Shown: one piece after another, positions 12,060 through 24,990 of the stretch | Numbering within the stretch: the stretch's first letter is position 1 | Layout: each line of letters begins with the position of its first letter | DNA from: Rhinopithecus roxellana | Taxonomy: Eukaryota > Chordata > Mammalia > Primates > Cercopithecidae | DNA length: 64,000 nt | Direction of reading: 5' to 3' | Assembly (NCBI RefSeq): GCF_007565055.1 | Contig: NC_044564.1 | Location: 81,054,563 to 81,118,562, forward strand | Notes under the pieces: model-generated | What the model was told of the DNA's origin: nothing | Seen by the model: the letters and a program-made list of their open reading frames with translations, nothing else | Databases searched by the model: none | Translations under genes and position numbers: made by a program

Positions 12060-12240
12060 AAGTCAGGGGTTTTAGAAAGATTGTCTGCATCCTGGCTTCA
12101 CCACTTTCTAGGCAATACCAATTTTCTCATTTATCATATAGGGCTGCTAACAATGCCCACCGAATATAGCTGTTTTGAGAATTAAATTAGATAAGACACA
12201 CAGCATAGCACTTGGCCCACAAGAAAGACCATAAAAATGG
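12060..12240 (+). repeat. MIR SINE
   Basis: 'gcatcctggcttcaccactttctagg', 'aattttctcatttatcatatagggctgc', 'gttttgagaattaaattagataa' and 'gcatagcacttggccca' match the MIR core and tail in forward order. Confidence 0.8.
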
Positions 12241-12264
12241 CAAATTGTTGTGTATGACAATGAT

Positions 12265-12495
12265 AATAAAATTGTAGCTTATAACTTTAAACGGTTTTCA
12301 CATAGACTCCCTCATTTGGTTTTTATATACACACAAATTTCAACTACAGACAGAGAAATCATTGTTGTCTCCCCAGAGTTTCAAATGAGGTTAAGTTCCT
12401 TGTACCAACTCACAAAGCTAGCAAAAAAGTAGAGCTAAAATCTGAACCAAGATTTCTGAGTGCAGGTCCAGTACTCTCCCTGCTGCATCACAGTC
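12265..12495 (-). repeat. MIR SINE
   Basis: In reverse complement: 'cacatagactccctcatttgg', 'acagacagagaaatcattg', 'caactcacaaagctagcaaaaaagtagagc', 'ctgaaccaagatttctgag', 'ccctgctgcatcaca'. These are the MIR/MIRb 5' and core segments reversed. It sits about 25 bp from the forward MIR before it, giving a tail-to-tail pair. Confidence 0.75.
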
Positions 12496-12499
12496 CTAC

Positions 12500-14780
12500 A
12501 ATAAAATGTTCCTTCACAATCAATTCACTTTCATAGATAATTTTGAAATTCTAATTACATCTTTAGAAATGAATATATACACATGGATCACCCTGCTGGA
12601 GAACTGAGCAAAAACAATTATAAATCAAATTCCTGTGAAGTGAATCATATTTTCCCACTGCAACTTATAAGAAAACAAGAATACAATTCTTTAAGCTGAT
12701 ACCTGTTGATAAGCAAAATCAAAATCTAGAATGCTATATTTTGGTAATATTTTAATCTCTAAGCCTACTATTTATATTCGAACCTCTGGTTGTTCACTCT
12801 GTCATTAAATTTTTCAATCCAACCTGTGCCTAGTTCATAGAAATATCTAACAGCTCCAAATTAGAAACAAAATGAATTTATTAATTTTCTTTAGCCCTTG
12901 ACAACACTAATATAATTTTAAAAAACAGGTTTCAAACTATAACTTTGCATTATGTCATTAGGTGTTTAAGTTGAAAATGCATCAAATATATTTTCTATTG
13001 AAATGAAAACTCTGCTATACATATATATAAATTAATCCTATCTCATTTGCCTTGTAAATGCAGTAGTCTAGGTATGTAATATCATCTGAAAATGGGAAAG
13101 TATACATTTCAATTTTTACAAGATTGTACTTCATCAGTTTCATTATCAACTTCATACTTTAAGAAATGCATTAAAATTAAAAATATTTAAGAATGTTTCT
13201 TATTAAAGAGCAGTGTTGAATCATAATCTAGTGATTTTTAGCACAAGCAACAGACGAAAGAGTCATCAGACAGATGGCTAAAATAACTACAATAAAGTGT
13301 ACAAAATATATGATTATAATAATTAAATATTTTAATTGCTAGTAATTACTGTAAATTACTTTCAAAACTAATATAATCAAATTTGAGTAAACTGACTTGT
13401 TTATACCCATTTCTACTTGATATCCTGGCAATAAAATGGATCTCAAAGCATATTCTTATGGTTCATAAAAAGCTAACAAATGTTTTAAAAATAGTGTAAG
13501 GAAATTTAATGTAATATTATTTAGTTATTCCCAGTGCTTTTCTGAAAACAACTATTTTCTAGTTCGTATGATTAAAATAGGTAGGAAGTGCTGCTAGATA
13601 AATTAAAACAAAATATGGCAACAAGGTAACTACCCAGGCTTATGCTGATTTCAAACAATTCAAACAAAAGTATAAAACAAATATCAATGGAAAGCAACCA
13701 ATAAGGACACCACAACCTTAAAAGTTGTTTTTTAATTTAAAACTCTGTATTTGCCTTTGTTCAAAATCTCCATATTAATTATGAAAAAATAAAACAATTT
13801 TAAAATTATTGATAACTTTCCAAGCATTCCAAAATACATGCCAATTAATTGGCATGGCATTGTCTCCAGTCTTAACAATTTCCAGTTTTTTTAATATGAT
13901 GTGATTTCCAGTGCTAGTTATAGGTTTATTGGTCTTGGATAGACAGAGACCAAATAAAGAACAGATCAACACCAAAGAGAAAGTTTTATAAGGTCTCTAA
14001 AACAGAGTCTGGCTAATATTTATTGAGTGCCAATTTTGAACAATGTAATAAGATATTCTAAATAATTAAAAACATTAAGTACAAGAAATAATCCATTAGT
14101 TCATGTTGTGAGAGAGAGATGCCACACATTTGCCACCATTGCAGATATTCAAATGCCATCGGATCACATTCTTAGAGTCAATAAGAAAATAGTCAGTACA
14201 CCTGATAAAATTTAAGCAAGACCCTCAATACATAAGCAGAAATAAGAAATACAAAATTAACATAAGCATATTCAGTCTGTTAGGTGCATTTAAATGCATT
14301 ATTGCTATGACTTTGGTATATACAAGAAAAACTTGAAAACAAACTGTGCACTTCAGAATTTCTAACATTCGTAAGGCTTCTTTACATTTCAGTTCCAAAT
14401 AGACTTCTAATAAATAGAAACTGGAGCTATATTTTCAGATTTTCTTATTTTAGTCATAATATACATATTGATGTTTTTATTATGACAGGTTATAGGTTTT
14501 GTTTTTGTTTATTTGGTGGCAATGATTTTAAATAACCATTCCTGTTCACTCTTGACTTAGTTTTGTTGATCTGGGTGCTAATTATTATTATTACTCTCAC
14601 TGTTTTCCATCTGTCAGCTCATCTGCAGGGTCTTAGACTGCTTAAGCTTACAAAAACACAAAACATTTGGGGTTGCTTCACTGCTGAGTTTTTCTATATC
14701 ATTAATACCATGATCAGGATAGCACAACTCAAAAACCAGACAAATCATCTGCAATGCATGTGTCGCTATTGACTACTTTA
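12500..14780. other. Unannotated AT-rich stretch
   Basis: About 2.3 kb with no recognisable repeat or gene, apart from a weak reverse L2/MIR-like tail at about 14005-14080 ('ggctaatatttattgagtgccaatttt'). Single-copy-like. Confidence 0.4.
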
Positions 14781-14784
14781 GCAG

Positions 14785-14850
14785 TTTTGAAGCACTTAAG
14801 TATCAGGCACTGTGCTAGGTTCCAGGGATATAAAGAAAAATAAGGTTAAA
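14785..14850 (-). repeat. L2 LINE 3'-end fragment
   Basis: 'aagtatcaggcactgtgctaggttccagggatataaag' matches the reverse-complement L2 terminus ('gccaggcactgtgctaggcgctggggatacaaag'). Confidence 0.7.
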
Positions 14851-17029
14851 TATTAGCAGTACATTATGTTGAGCTACAATTATGTTGTAAACATTTTTTC
14901 TTATGAACCTGATCATATCTGTTTTCTGTGGATTTTTTTCAACTTTCTTAACATTGAGTTCACTTTTAAATCCAGGATTATGTAAGTATCTCCAGGTAAT
15001 TCTATTCTCCCACTGAAACAGAAGCAACATTAATGTAAAATACTCCATGGTGTTTGTTATGTAGGAGATTGATCACCTAAACTAATTACTAATATGCTAT
15101 CTATGATATAGTTACCTGCACTCTCCAACCTCTTCCCCATTATAGAATCAATGCTATAAATTGCACTAGCAGCATTTATATCAGTGTTGTCAAATTTATT
15201 CATATTATGAATTCTGCTATAGGGTTTCAGTTTAATTACTTGAATTAGATACCCATACCATATGTATATCCAGTTAATTTATACCTGGTTTTAGGGCCTG
15301 TTCTATAGTTTAAAACTCCTATCAATTTGCTAATATAAAAGGAAATTTGAAGATAACTTGTAACATACATTTTTATTATTCTAAAATTATACTATAAACA
15401 GAAGCATTTTTGTAAAGCTGAACACTACATTTATATTCTTCACATCACCTTTTCACAATAATCTCCAGTATTAAAATGGAGATTGATTTCCACAGAAGTA
15501 ATGATGGCTCCAAAATGTAATAGAAATAATACAGAAACACAACAAATCCTTATACATAAAGAAAATATTTTTCTAATGAAATATTATTAACATATTTCCT
15601 CAAATTGTTAAGAAAAAACAACTTGCCAGTGATACAACATTTCATAAATATCTTCTTCGCTCTGAACGATAGGGACAATATATTGTTAATATATCTCAAT
15701 TCAGCCAAGCAGAGGTAAAATATTTTTATTTGATGTTACTTTGTTTGATTTTCTGTACCTCACAGGACTCCTTTTATGCAAACCCAGGCAAGGTCATAGG
15801 TTTTAAGAAACTCCATCTCTCTGGCTGTGGTCAGGGCATAGTCCCATGGTTCTGTAGTTTGTTCACTTCTCAAAGCATGTTGGCTCCGGGGACAAGTAGG
15901 GACTGAAACCCAGTCATTACCGCTCCACTTGCCAAACTATATGGTGCCCCATTACAGGACTGACAGGTGTTGTGGCATCTTGAGGGAAGGTGTACTCTTT
16001 GCAACTTTATGCCCAGGGATGCTCACTTTTACCATTCATCTGTCAAGAGGCAGAATCTTTCAGTAATTCTCACAAGGCACTATATATGTTAACAATAAAC
16101 ACCTTTTTCTGCGGGTAGGGGAAGAATTGGAGGAGGATATAAAACTAGAATTAACAGACTCCCTCCTTTCCCTCATTATTTACATCCAAACACACCAAAA
16201 TGTATCTCTAACTCTTTTGTCCCATTACCACTGCCTTTCTTTAGGACTACACATTATCTGACCTGAAACTGCCTTTGAAATGGTTTTTCCTTTAGGCTCT
16301 CTGAGTCTTCAGAGTCTAATTTATATCCCTATTTTCTGCTTACCATTCGGCCTCAAATCTGGTACACCATGCTCACCCACTCCATTTGTCTCCACTCAGT
16401 CCCGTCATAGGCATTGTGAACCTGAATGTACCATATCCTCTGCAGTCTTAATGATCCTCCTGGTGTGCTCCTGGTACCTGGTATCCTCTATTCCTTCACT
16501 TCTTTTCTGCCTAGCTTATTGACTTTCAAGGGGAGTAGATTTGTATGTCTTTGAGATAATAATAACAAATATAATTTTTATTCCAAATCTTCATTTTTAA
16601 ATTGAATTTAGAGCTGCTTCTACTCCCCTAGTCATGTTTGTCTCAAGCTTGGAAACCTGCAAAAGGCAGGGGACTGGGCAAGAGTTGGGAAGTGGCATCT
16701 TTACTGTTTTCCCTGTCTCATTCTTCAAGTCTTCCCCTGTCACTCACTGTGTTGTTTCTGGTCTCTCCCAAGTTAGAAACATGTTGGTTCTTTCAAGGAG
16801 AGCTTCTGTGAGACTCTGAAGTCCACTCTTCACACCCTGAGTTGGCTGAAGTGTTTCTCCTATAATGTTCACTGCTATGGGCCATGCACTCATGTACCCA
16901 CTGATGCCGTGTAAAGGGGCGATTTTATTGCAGGCTTGTGGGGCCCACCCCAAAAAGCTAGGCTACTCCTCAAATCACTGCAGTCTTAGATGGGTGTGCC
17001 AAGTCAGGTAACAGCAGTGGTGAATGAAT
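14851..17029. other. Unannotated sequence, GC-richer from 15.8 kb
   Basis: No family recognised. Base composition becomes less AT-rich from about 15760. An 80-codon plus-strand frame at 16280-16522 and frames at 16634-16953 have no recognisable domain. Confidence 0.35.
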
Positions 17030-17235
17030 GGGAGGGGGCTTGTTCTCTGGAGTCCAGCCTCCACCACAGTAATCTGGGCACTCTTCCCCTCTCGGAGCCT
17101 CAGCTTCCTTCTCTGTAAAATGGGTTGATCCCTCCTAGGATTGCATGAGGATTGGACAAGGTCTTGCTTACACATCACTTAGCCCATGACTTTTACATAC
17201 AGTAGGTGTTCATTAATGAGCACTACTGATTCAGG
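17030..17235 (+). repeat. MIR SINE
   Basis: 'ctctcggagcctcagcttccttctctgtaaaatggg', 'ggattgcatgaggattgga' and 'acatacagtaggtgttcattaatg' match the MIR core to 3' end. The 'agtaggtgttcattaa' tail is well preserved. Confidence 0.85.
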
Positions 17236-17689
17236 GTGGCTGGGGCACCCAAGTCATGCACCTCCTTTGGGGAAGCACCCCCAGGAGCCCATGTTTGTTG
17301 TCCAAATAAACAGATGAGCCAACTGCTGTTCAGGAGGCGACAGGCTGTCCCCTGTTGCTACCAACCCCTATTGCTATGTTCCACTACATATAGACTCTCA
17401 TTCTGGGGTCCTCTCACCCTGCTACTGATTAGTCCTATGTTTCCGATGCTCTCTATAGTACACCAGACCAGGACATCCTCTTCCCTGTCATCAACTGTAA
17501 GAAGTACAGTCTCCTTTCAATGCAGATTTCTCTCTTTGATCTGCTATCTCAGATAGCTTTAGCTAGACTTTGGCCTTTGACTTTTTAAAGTAAAGTTCAG
17601 ACAATAGTCTATGCTCTCCAAATTCCAAGGAATGAAGGTCAAATATTCCAAACACTTACCTCCGCCCCACTAAATATGCTCTGATCACA
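17236..17689. other. Unannotated single-copy-like patch
   Basis: Moderately GC-rich with an open 106-codon plus-strand frame (17236-17556). No splice consensus or recognisable protein domain. Not called as coding. Confidence 0.35.
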
Positions 17690-18378
17690 AGGTGGCAAAA
17701 GGTCACTGAGTAGTTTTGTAATATAGATTTGGATGTGTATTTACCCTTTGAAATTCACCCTCAAATATCTCCTAAGCAATTTTGTGTACCCTTACCAAGA
17801 TTTCCTCCAGGTTAACATCTTGCAAAATTATAATATAATATCACTACAGGATATTAACATTGAAACAAGCTACCCATCATATTCAAATTTCCTCAGTATT
17901 ACTTTTACTCATTTGTGATTTTATGTGTATTTAGTTCTATACACCTTTGTATCATGAGTAGGATCATATATCTGCCATTTACCATTGCAGTCCAGATACA
18001 GAACAGCTCCAACACTTCAAGGAATGCTTGTGTTGTCTTTTCATAACCCTACCCACTCCCACCCCCACCCCCAAACTTTGTCAAGCACTAATCTTATTTC
18101 CATTTCTATAACTTAGTCATTTCAAAAATAATATACAAATAGAATCATATGGTATGTAAACTTTTGAGATTGGCTGTCTTATTCAGCATAATTTCCTGGA
18201 GGTTCATATAAATTGTTGACCAGTATGTCATTCCTTTTTATTGCTGATTTATATTCTACGCAGTGGATACCACAGTCTGTTTAACCAGCCACCTAATAGA
18301 GAACATTTTATTACATTTTACTGATTTTATTGTTTCCTTACTTTTTGTTACCATAAAGAAATCTATAATTAACACTTC

Positions 18379-18424
<46 letters not shown>

Positions 18425-18640
18425 AATGCCTGAGAATCCAATTTCTGAGTCATACATTAAGGACATGTTTATTTTTATATGAAACTTCCAAATTATTTTC
18501 CAATTTTTTTCCAATTTTTTCCAGTTTTAACTTCCTTAGGAACTTTCATACTGTTTTCATAATGGCTGTGCCAATTTACATTCTCACCAACGGTGTATTA
18601 TGTTTCCCTTTTCTCCACAATTAGTAATTGTTAACCATTG
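17690..18640 (-). repeat. L1M-type LINE-1 3' region
   Basis: The plus strand carries the reverse complement of an old L1 3' region: 'aatagaatcatatggtatgtaaacttttgagattggc', 'ttattcagcataatttcctggaggtt', 'cattcctttttattgctgatttatattctacg', then 'gctgtgccaatttacattctcaccaacgg' and 'ttttctccacaattagtaattg'. A (TG)n expansion splits it at 18384-18420. Short frames at 17733-18624 belong to it. Confidence 0.85.
18384..18420. repeat. (TG)18 dinucleotide microsatellite
   Basis: 37 uninterrupted bases of alternating T and G embedded in the old L1. Likely polymorphic, and a Z-DNA-capable sequence. Confidence 0.97.
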
Positions 18641-21600
18641 CTTAATAGCTAATAAGAAAAAATTAAAGTCAAGAGGAAAAGATCTATGAAGTATCAAATA
18701 GAAAAAAAGTATTTTGCTAATATTGAATTTTGATCACTAGCAAAGCAGCTAAATTTAATCTGGACATACTTTATGACACTAAATACACAAAGATTCTTTT
18801 ACAGATGTCATATATGCAAGAGAATATAAATCGTTTTGCAGTCCTTTGTTACAAAAACATTAATTCAGCACTTTTAATGCCACAGATACTTTACATTAAC
18901 AGACACTTAGAATCAAACTATCCACTAATGCCCTAAGACATCAGTGAATGTAAGTTCTCTCTGCATCTAGAATGGTACTAGTTATCAACCATCTTTGGAG
19001 AAACCTAAAAAATAAAATCACACAAATCATTTCCATGTGCTCCGGTTTAGACGAAAAAATTAAAATTCAGCTAAGAAAGACTGAAGGAAAATGTCTGATA
19101 CTTTATAGGTTTTGGACATATTGTAGTTTATTCTTTTCTTGTTAATCGTCCTAACAAAGAAATGACATTAAGTTATCAAATTGGACCCTGGGACTTGCAG
19201 AGCATCTTGTGACTACTTGCAGTCAAGAAAATGTCTGGAACTTGCTTACATATGCTTCCTATCCACATAACTTCCAATTTTCACAAAAGACCTGATTTTC
19301 CACTGTTCCCCCTTGTTGCTAGACTAGATTTAATTTGACTGATGATTTCCTTTCTCTTCTATTTATCATGTATATGACATCTACAATAGCATCAGATATT
19401 TTATTATACTTTAAAGAAATGGTCTTATTAGCTGTTCATAGCATCACCATCTTATTTAAACATTATATTTAATATATGCACTTGAAGATTTTTAAAGATA
19501 TAAGGATATGTTATACACAAAAATGTTTAAAATCATGGTTTCCTTTTCTCACCTTGCAAAATGGTTAGTGTGATGGAAGAGTCTCCCAAATGTCACCATT
19601 ATATTGATAGACAACCTTTCACCAGTGTTAAGTGAAGGTTGAACACTCTTAAGTGTGATCAGACTTAAACAGGCAAAAGAAATCTAAAGAAGCCTACAGT
19701 CTAATTTGAGATAAAATATTAACCCAAATTAACTAATTAAAAAGCAATGCAAAGGCTATGAAAGTATAAATGTAACTGATGTTTAATGAGTAGTATATGA
19801 AAAATTTTCTAGATGGCAGAAAACAAATGCTTGGTACTCTGGGTTGGGGCCAAGAAAACTTTGAAAAATATGTCAGAAATAATGGAAAATATGTCAGTCT
19901 TTGCCTGGTATTATAGTGTAATCTTCCTCACACTTTCTTAATATCCCAGGTTAGATAACTCACTCTTCTCCTCACTACCAAGATCTGTGAGGTATTCTCA
20001 GTTTCAACTGGCCACAGAAATACCTTCTTTTTTTATTTTTACCTTTTTCCGCCTCAAGTCCATTTAAATTCACTTAAGCTGTTTTAATAGGTAACCTGAA
20101 AACTTTAGGCTGTAGACTAAAGTGTTGGAATTTTACAAAGTCCAATTCTGACATTAAGTCATCTGTATGTAATAGCAGTCACACTCTACAAACATTACAA
20201 AGAAATTTCTGGTGCTCAGAAATGTATAGCTTAAATATCTAGCATCCTTCGGAAGAGAGTAACTTACAATTGTATATAACTATCAGTTATAGGATAGCTC
20301 TGCTTGGACCAGAGTTTTAAAATGTCCCATCAAAAACCTACTCAAAATCTTGTACTGCTCAAACTCATCAAGTGTTAATTAAATCATCCTCAAAGACAAG
20401 AGGATGGTTCAAAAGTATTTTGTATGATAATTTCTACTTCTGATCATTAACTTGGTGTAGATCTTTGAAATGTGATTATACTTGTTACATGAGGAACTGT
20501 GAATCAGAAGACAGAGATGAAATTATAATAATAATAGATAATATTTTCAAAGTTATAATGGCATTTATACACCAGAATGGTTCCTTATTTGAGGTGTGTT
20601 TGCTAATTAAAGCAATTAAGTGTTTCCATTCAGGGTAACAAAATGCAGCAACTCCTTTCAACGTTTCATTAAGTTTAAAATTTTATAGTGAACACTGGCT
20701 AAGATTATTAATATATAATATGTATTATGGTTTTGTACAGTTTCACTGTCCTTTGCTGCACAAACCCAAGAGTGTTTCATATTACTTATAACGTAATCAA
20801 TCAGTCTAAAAGACTGATTCACTGTTTAAGCCAGAGCAATCCTTTGAAATAAATGTGTAGTAACTGACAGCAACAGTTTTCACATAGGTATTCTGAAAAT
20901 GGAAAGAATAAATACACTTTACTTAAGTATCTTCAGTAATTTCCACTTGGTAGCACATGAAGGAACACGAAATAGCTTTAATGAGTAGTGAGTGAATTTA
21001 ACTATTTGTGCATTGCACCATATTGATTTTAAGAAAAATAATAATAACATGCCAGGACTTCCCATAAATCATACTGTAATTCCTTCCAAGAGGCTATAAT
21101 TCTGCAGTTGTAGGCAAATGTATTTTTAATTCAATTTATAAATGGGTTAAAAAATACTAAAGTACACAAACTATGCTCTAATATTCCTCTGAAACAATGG
21201 TCTCAGAACAAGATGTTAAAAGGAGACATTTTCTGTGTTGGTTTTGGTTGAGACCCAAAAAGGAATAACCAAATAGTTGACAAGAACCTTCACATTTTTA
21301 ATCAAAACACTAGGTCATCTGTGCAGAACTTGTAAAAGAGGCTTTCAAGAACCACCAGTTTTATAAGCCAGCATCCCTTGCAGCGTAAGTGGCTGAAAAG
21401 TTTGGAAACAAGGAAGAAAAATATTTTTGGCTAGGAGCGGGGGTGGGAAATTGTTGAGCTGCTATAATCCCTCTACTATCACCTTACCTCAAACTTTGAA
21501 GAAACTTCAGGGAGACTGCTTCAGAAGCTTATCTGTATACAATGATGCCGGAGACAGACGAGTTAATGTGTGATATGCATTTTAGAAGTCCTCTCCTAAA

Positions 21601-22009
21601 ACCATTGTTGTAGGAGAATTCCAGAGGATTAGTAGAGCATAGTTTGTGTCATTCAGTATTTTTTTAAGCCATACATACATTGAATTAAAACACCGTATTC
21701 CTAGCTAAGCAGAGTGAATTTTTAGCTACAGTCTCCCTGGGAGAGGTAAGATTCTGTAAATGTTTCCTGAAGACTAAAGAGGGCAACTAAGAAGAAAGAA
21801 TTTGCTGAAAGACATTTCAAATTCTGTTCAAGAACAATGCATAGGTGAATGGAATAATCCCAACATAGGGGACGAACTTCCAGATTTCCAGGGGCTGGGG
21901 GAGAAATATTATACGTGTAACTGGAAGAAAATGCATTTCCTGTATCATAGAAAATTCAGCCGAATAATCCCAGTATGGGCCTCTGAGAAATACAGATATC
22001 TCTCTGTCT
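18641..22009. other. Unannotated AT-rich stretch
   Basis: About 3.4 kb without recognisable repeats, coding exons or RNA genes. One perfect small hairpin occurs at 20799-20819 (9-bp stem, 3-base loop). Confidence 0.4.
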
Positions 22010-22390
22010 CAATAGGTCATGTTAGGCTGTGGTAACAAACAGTCCCTTAATTTTAATGGCATAAAACCACAAGGATTAATTTGTTGTTCAAGTATAATGG
22101 TTGCTGTGGGTCTGTTGGAGGCAGAAGCTGGCTCCTCTCATAGAAGTTTCAGTGATTTCATGATGAAACAACAGCCATCTTCTCTAAAGTTGTAGACTGC
22201 AGTGTCTAAAGGAAAAGAAAGATCTCTGGAGACTCCCATCCCAGTTCAGCCTATCAGTGACATTTTTCATTTTTGTTCAAAACTTCAAAACTCATTAATC
22301 AGAACCGGTTAAAAGCCCGACCCAACCACAGAAAGCCAGGAAGTTCAATCCTACCACGTGTCCAAGAGGCACACAGCCAGAAATTTTTGA
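22010..22390 (-). repeat. Old interspersed repeat, MaLR/LTR- or hAT-like
   Basis: The pattern 'ggctgtggtaacaaacagtccc..ttaatggcataaaacc', 'tgctgtgggtctgttggaggcagaagctggctcc', and the end 'acgtgtccaagaggcacacagcc' follows a common mammalian repeat whose usual form reads 'gctgtaacaaa..cagtggcttaaaacaa ... ctggaa ... tcacatggcc'. The subfamily is not determined. Confidence 0.45.
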
Positions 22391-23589
22391 TAGCATTCAC
22401 ATGCACTGTACCACTTGAAGATAAAACAAAAAACTACTGAAAGAAGAAAGAGAATCCACCAAACCCAGGGGAAGTTTATCCAGGGTTACATTTAAGTCAA
22501 TCAAATCACAATTCACCTTTACCTCCCCTACCTTTCTGAGGCTTAACCCTAGAAGAGCCAGAGGCAGCATCCTTGAACAGGGCAGAAAGCATAGAGGCAA
22601 ACTGGGGAAACACAGGAAAGGCTGACCAATTCCCCTTTTCCCAATAGAAGTGGCCAGAAAAATGCTGGGAAAACTTTCATAGTAAATAAATTTAAGACCT
22701 CCTTTTTATATGAATAGTATGTAAAAGAAATGTCACTATTCATGTGATTAGCAGTAATTGCTGAACATTTTATTCTCTAATAGTAAATGAAATAAGAGGC
22801 CTACCTGACATTTTATTCACGAGCAAGAAAATATTTAGCCCCATAGAGCAGGTTTGAATGAAAAATAGTGAAAGTAAAGTGGAGAAAGACCACTTGGCTT
22901 AAATAAGGACAAATGAAAAACAGCTCATGCTAGATGAGTAAATTTTCAGTGAACAGTAAACAGGAAAAAAGTATTGAAAGAAAAAAAAGCTTCAAAGTGA
23001 AGCTTTACGAAAACTATCAGAATACCTTAAGAATATCAGAGGAAATTATCACATATAACCAAGAGAATCTCAGAAACATTAAGATAAAAAGCTATCACAG
23101 AAATAGGAAAAATGTTTAGAAATCAGGCTAGACTACCCTGGAGTTTTCCCCGGATACATGAAACCAAAATTAAAGATAAAAATGCAGTGAAAATCTGACT
23201 TAAGTCAGAAACACCTAGGAAAATGCTCCATCACAGCAAAATGAATGGCAGAAAATCTGATTAGATTCTGTAACACTGGCCAAATAGGAATGCTGGGAAG
23301 AGACAAAAAACGTAATTTATTTCCAACAAACTAGATTTAGGTATAGAGTGATAACCCCTTATAGTATCAGAACACATTAATAGTAAAACTCCCAAATGCA
23401 AACTACCATTAAATCAGTAATTAATCTTAATCTTTGAATTTTTCTTTTTCAGTGATACAGAAAGTATCAAAGAAGCGGATATGCATGTTTAAAGAGATCA
23501 AATATTCAAAATAAAAATGAGTAAAATACTGTTTTATGTAAATTGGCTATGTTTTAATTTCAAAAAGACCCTTTTAAAAAAGATATATA
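22391..23589. other. Unannotated A-rich sequence
   Basis: Purine-rich on the plus strand. Short frames at 22397-22743 and 22934-23119 have no recognised domain. Confidence 0.4.
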
Positions 23590-24400
23590 GAAAAATTTCA
23601 TAGCACAGAGTTCTTATCTATGTTACACCCAGTTTTTCCTATTATAAACATCTTACATAAGTATGGTACATTTGTCACAATTCATGAACAAACAAAAGTT
23701 ACATTACTGTTAACTACAGTACATACTTTATTCAGATCTCCTTAGTTTTTATCAAGTGTCCTTCTTCTACTGCAGGATCCCATACAGGATACCATATATT
23801 AGTTGTCATATATCCTTAGCCTCTTCTTGGTTATGACAGTTTCTCAGACTTTCCTTGTTTTTGATGAGCTTGACAGTTTTGAGGAGTGCTGATCAGATAT
23901 TTTGTATAATGTTCCTCAGTTGGGATTTGCCTATTTTTTTCACGAATGGACTAAAGTTATGAATTTTGGGGAGGAAGACCACAGAGGTAAACCATCATTC
24001 TCACTAAATCAAGGGTACATTCTATCGCTATGATCACCACTGTTGATGTTGACCTTGGTCACCTGGTTGAGGTCATGTTTGTCTGGTTTCTGCACTGTAA
24101 TGTTACTTTTTCCTCCTCCTTTCCATGCACACTGTTTAGATGGAAGTTACTATGTGCAGCCATGCTTAAAGAGTGGAAAATTATACTCCACTTCCTTGAG
24201 GGCAAGTATCTACATAAATTATTGAAATTGTTTTGCATAGATTTGCCTGTTCTTCCCAATTCAGTCATTCATTTGATAATGTGTTTATATCAGCATGAAC
24301 TCATGGATATTTTAGGCACAAATTCCATATATTTTCAAAACACCCTTACAGAGATATAATTCACATGTCATACAATTTACTCACTTCAAATTGGCTCTAA
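23590..24400 (-). repeat. L1M-type LINE-1 3' UTR remnant
   Basis: The plus strand shows the reverse complement of an old L1 3' UTR: 'tggtacatttgtcacaattcatgaacaaac', 'ctactgcaggatcccatacagg', 'gttgtcatatatccttagcctc', 'ctttccttgtttttgatgagcttgaca', 'tgatgttgaccttggtcacctggttgagg' and 'atgaactcatggatatttta'. The terminal 'acagagatataattcacatgtcatacaattta' at 24350 may be a second L1 3' tip. Opposite-strand frames at 24030-24359 are shadows of this repeat. Confidence 0.75.
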
Positions 24401-24829
24401 TTTGAAGAGATGGTAAAAATCAGTGCTTACTCAGATATAGAGTTGCTCAACAATCATCAATCCAGGTCTAAATAAGTACATAACAGTTATCAATTAAGCC
24501 ATCTATAACCATGTGTTTAAACTACAACAGTCTAATTTGTATTGTTATATTTGTTGTATAACCTATAAAATCAAATTCATGTTATATTAAAATGTGATGA
24601 AACCATTATAAAAAGGCAGGGGAAATCCAATAGAAAGAAAGATATTTCAAGTTCATTGGTTTTACTTTTCTGTACAAACCTCTCATTATTGGAAAAGTAA
24701 ATTATTTCATTTAAGATTATTTTATTAGTGGCTTTTAATTGTATACTTAATACAGGAATGACTTTATGTAGGTACTGAGCACACAAATTTATTTTACACC
24801 CATGCTCCATCCTATCATTGTAAACTTCA
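24401..24829. other. Unannotated sequence
   Basis: AT-rich, nothing recognised. Confidence 0.4.
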
Positions 24830-24990
24830 GGTAAGACGTGCAGGCCAGAAAAGTGTTTTTCACCCCTATTTTACATATTAGGAAACTAACATGTCATGAG
24901 ATGAAGAGATTGTTCAAGGTCCAATAACCGGAAATCAATGTCAGTCACAATTTGAAACTAAATCTTAAACTTTTAGTCATTGCATGTTAC
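24830..24990 (-). repeat. MIR SINE, diverged
   Basis: 'cacccctattttacatattaggaaactaac', 'agagattgttcaaggtccaataaccgg' match the MIR reverse core ('ccccattttacagatgaggaaactgagg..ttgcccaaggtcacacagc'). Confidence 0.7.

Noticed and set aside
17236..17556. 106-codon plus-strand frame in a GC-richer patch
   Set aside because: No domain, no flanking splice consensus and no promoter. The length is not exceptional for 64 kb scanned in six frames.
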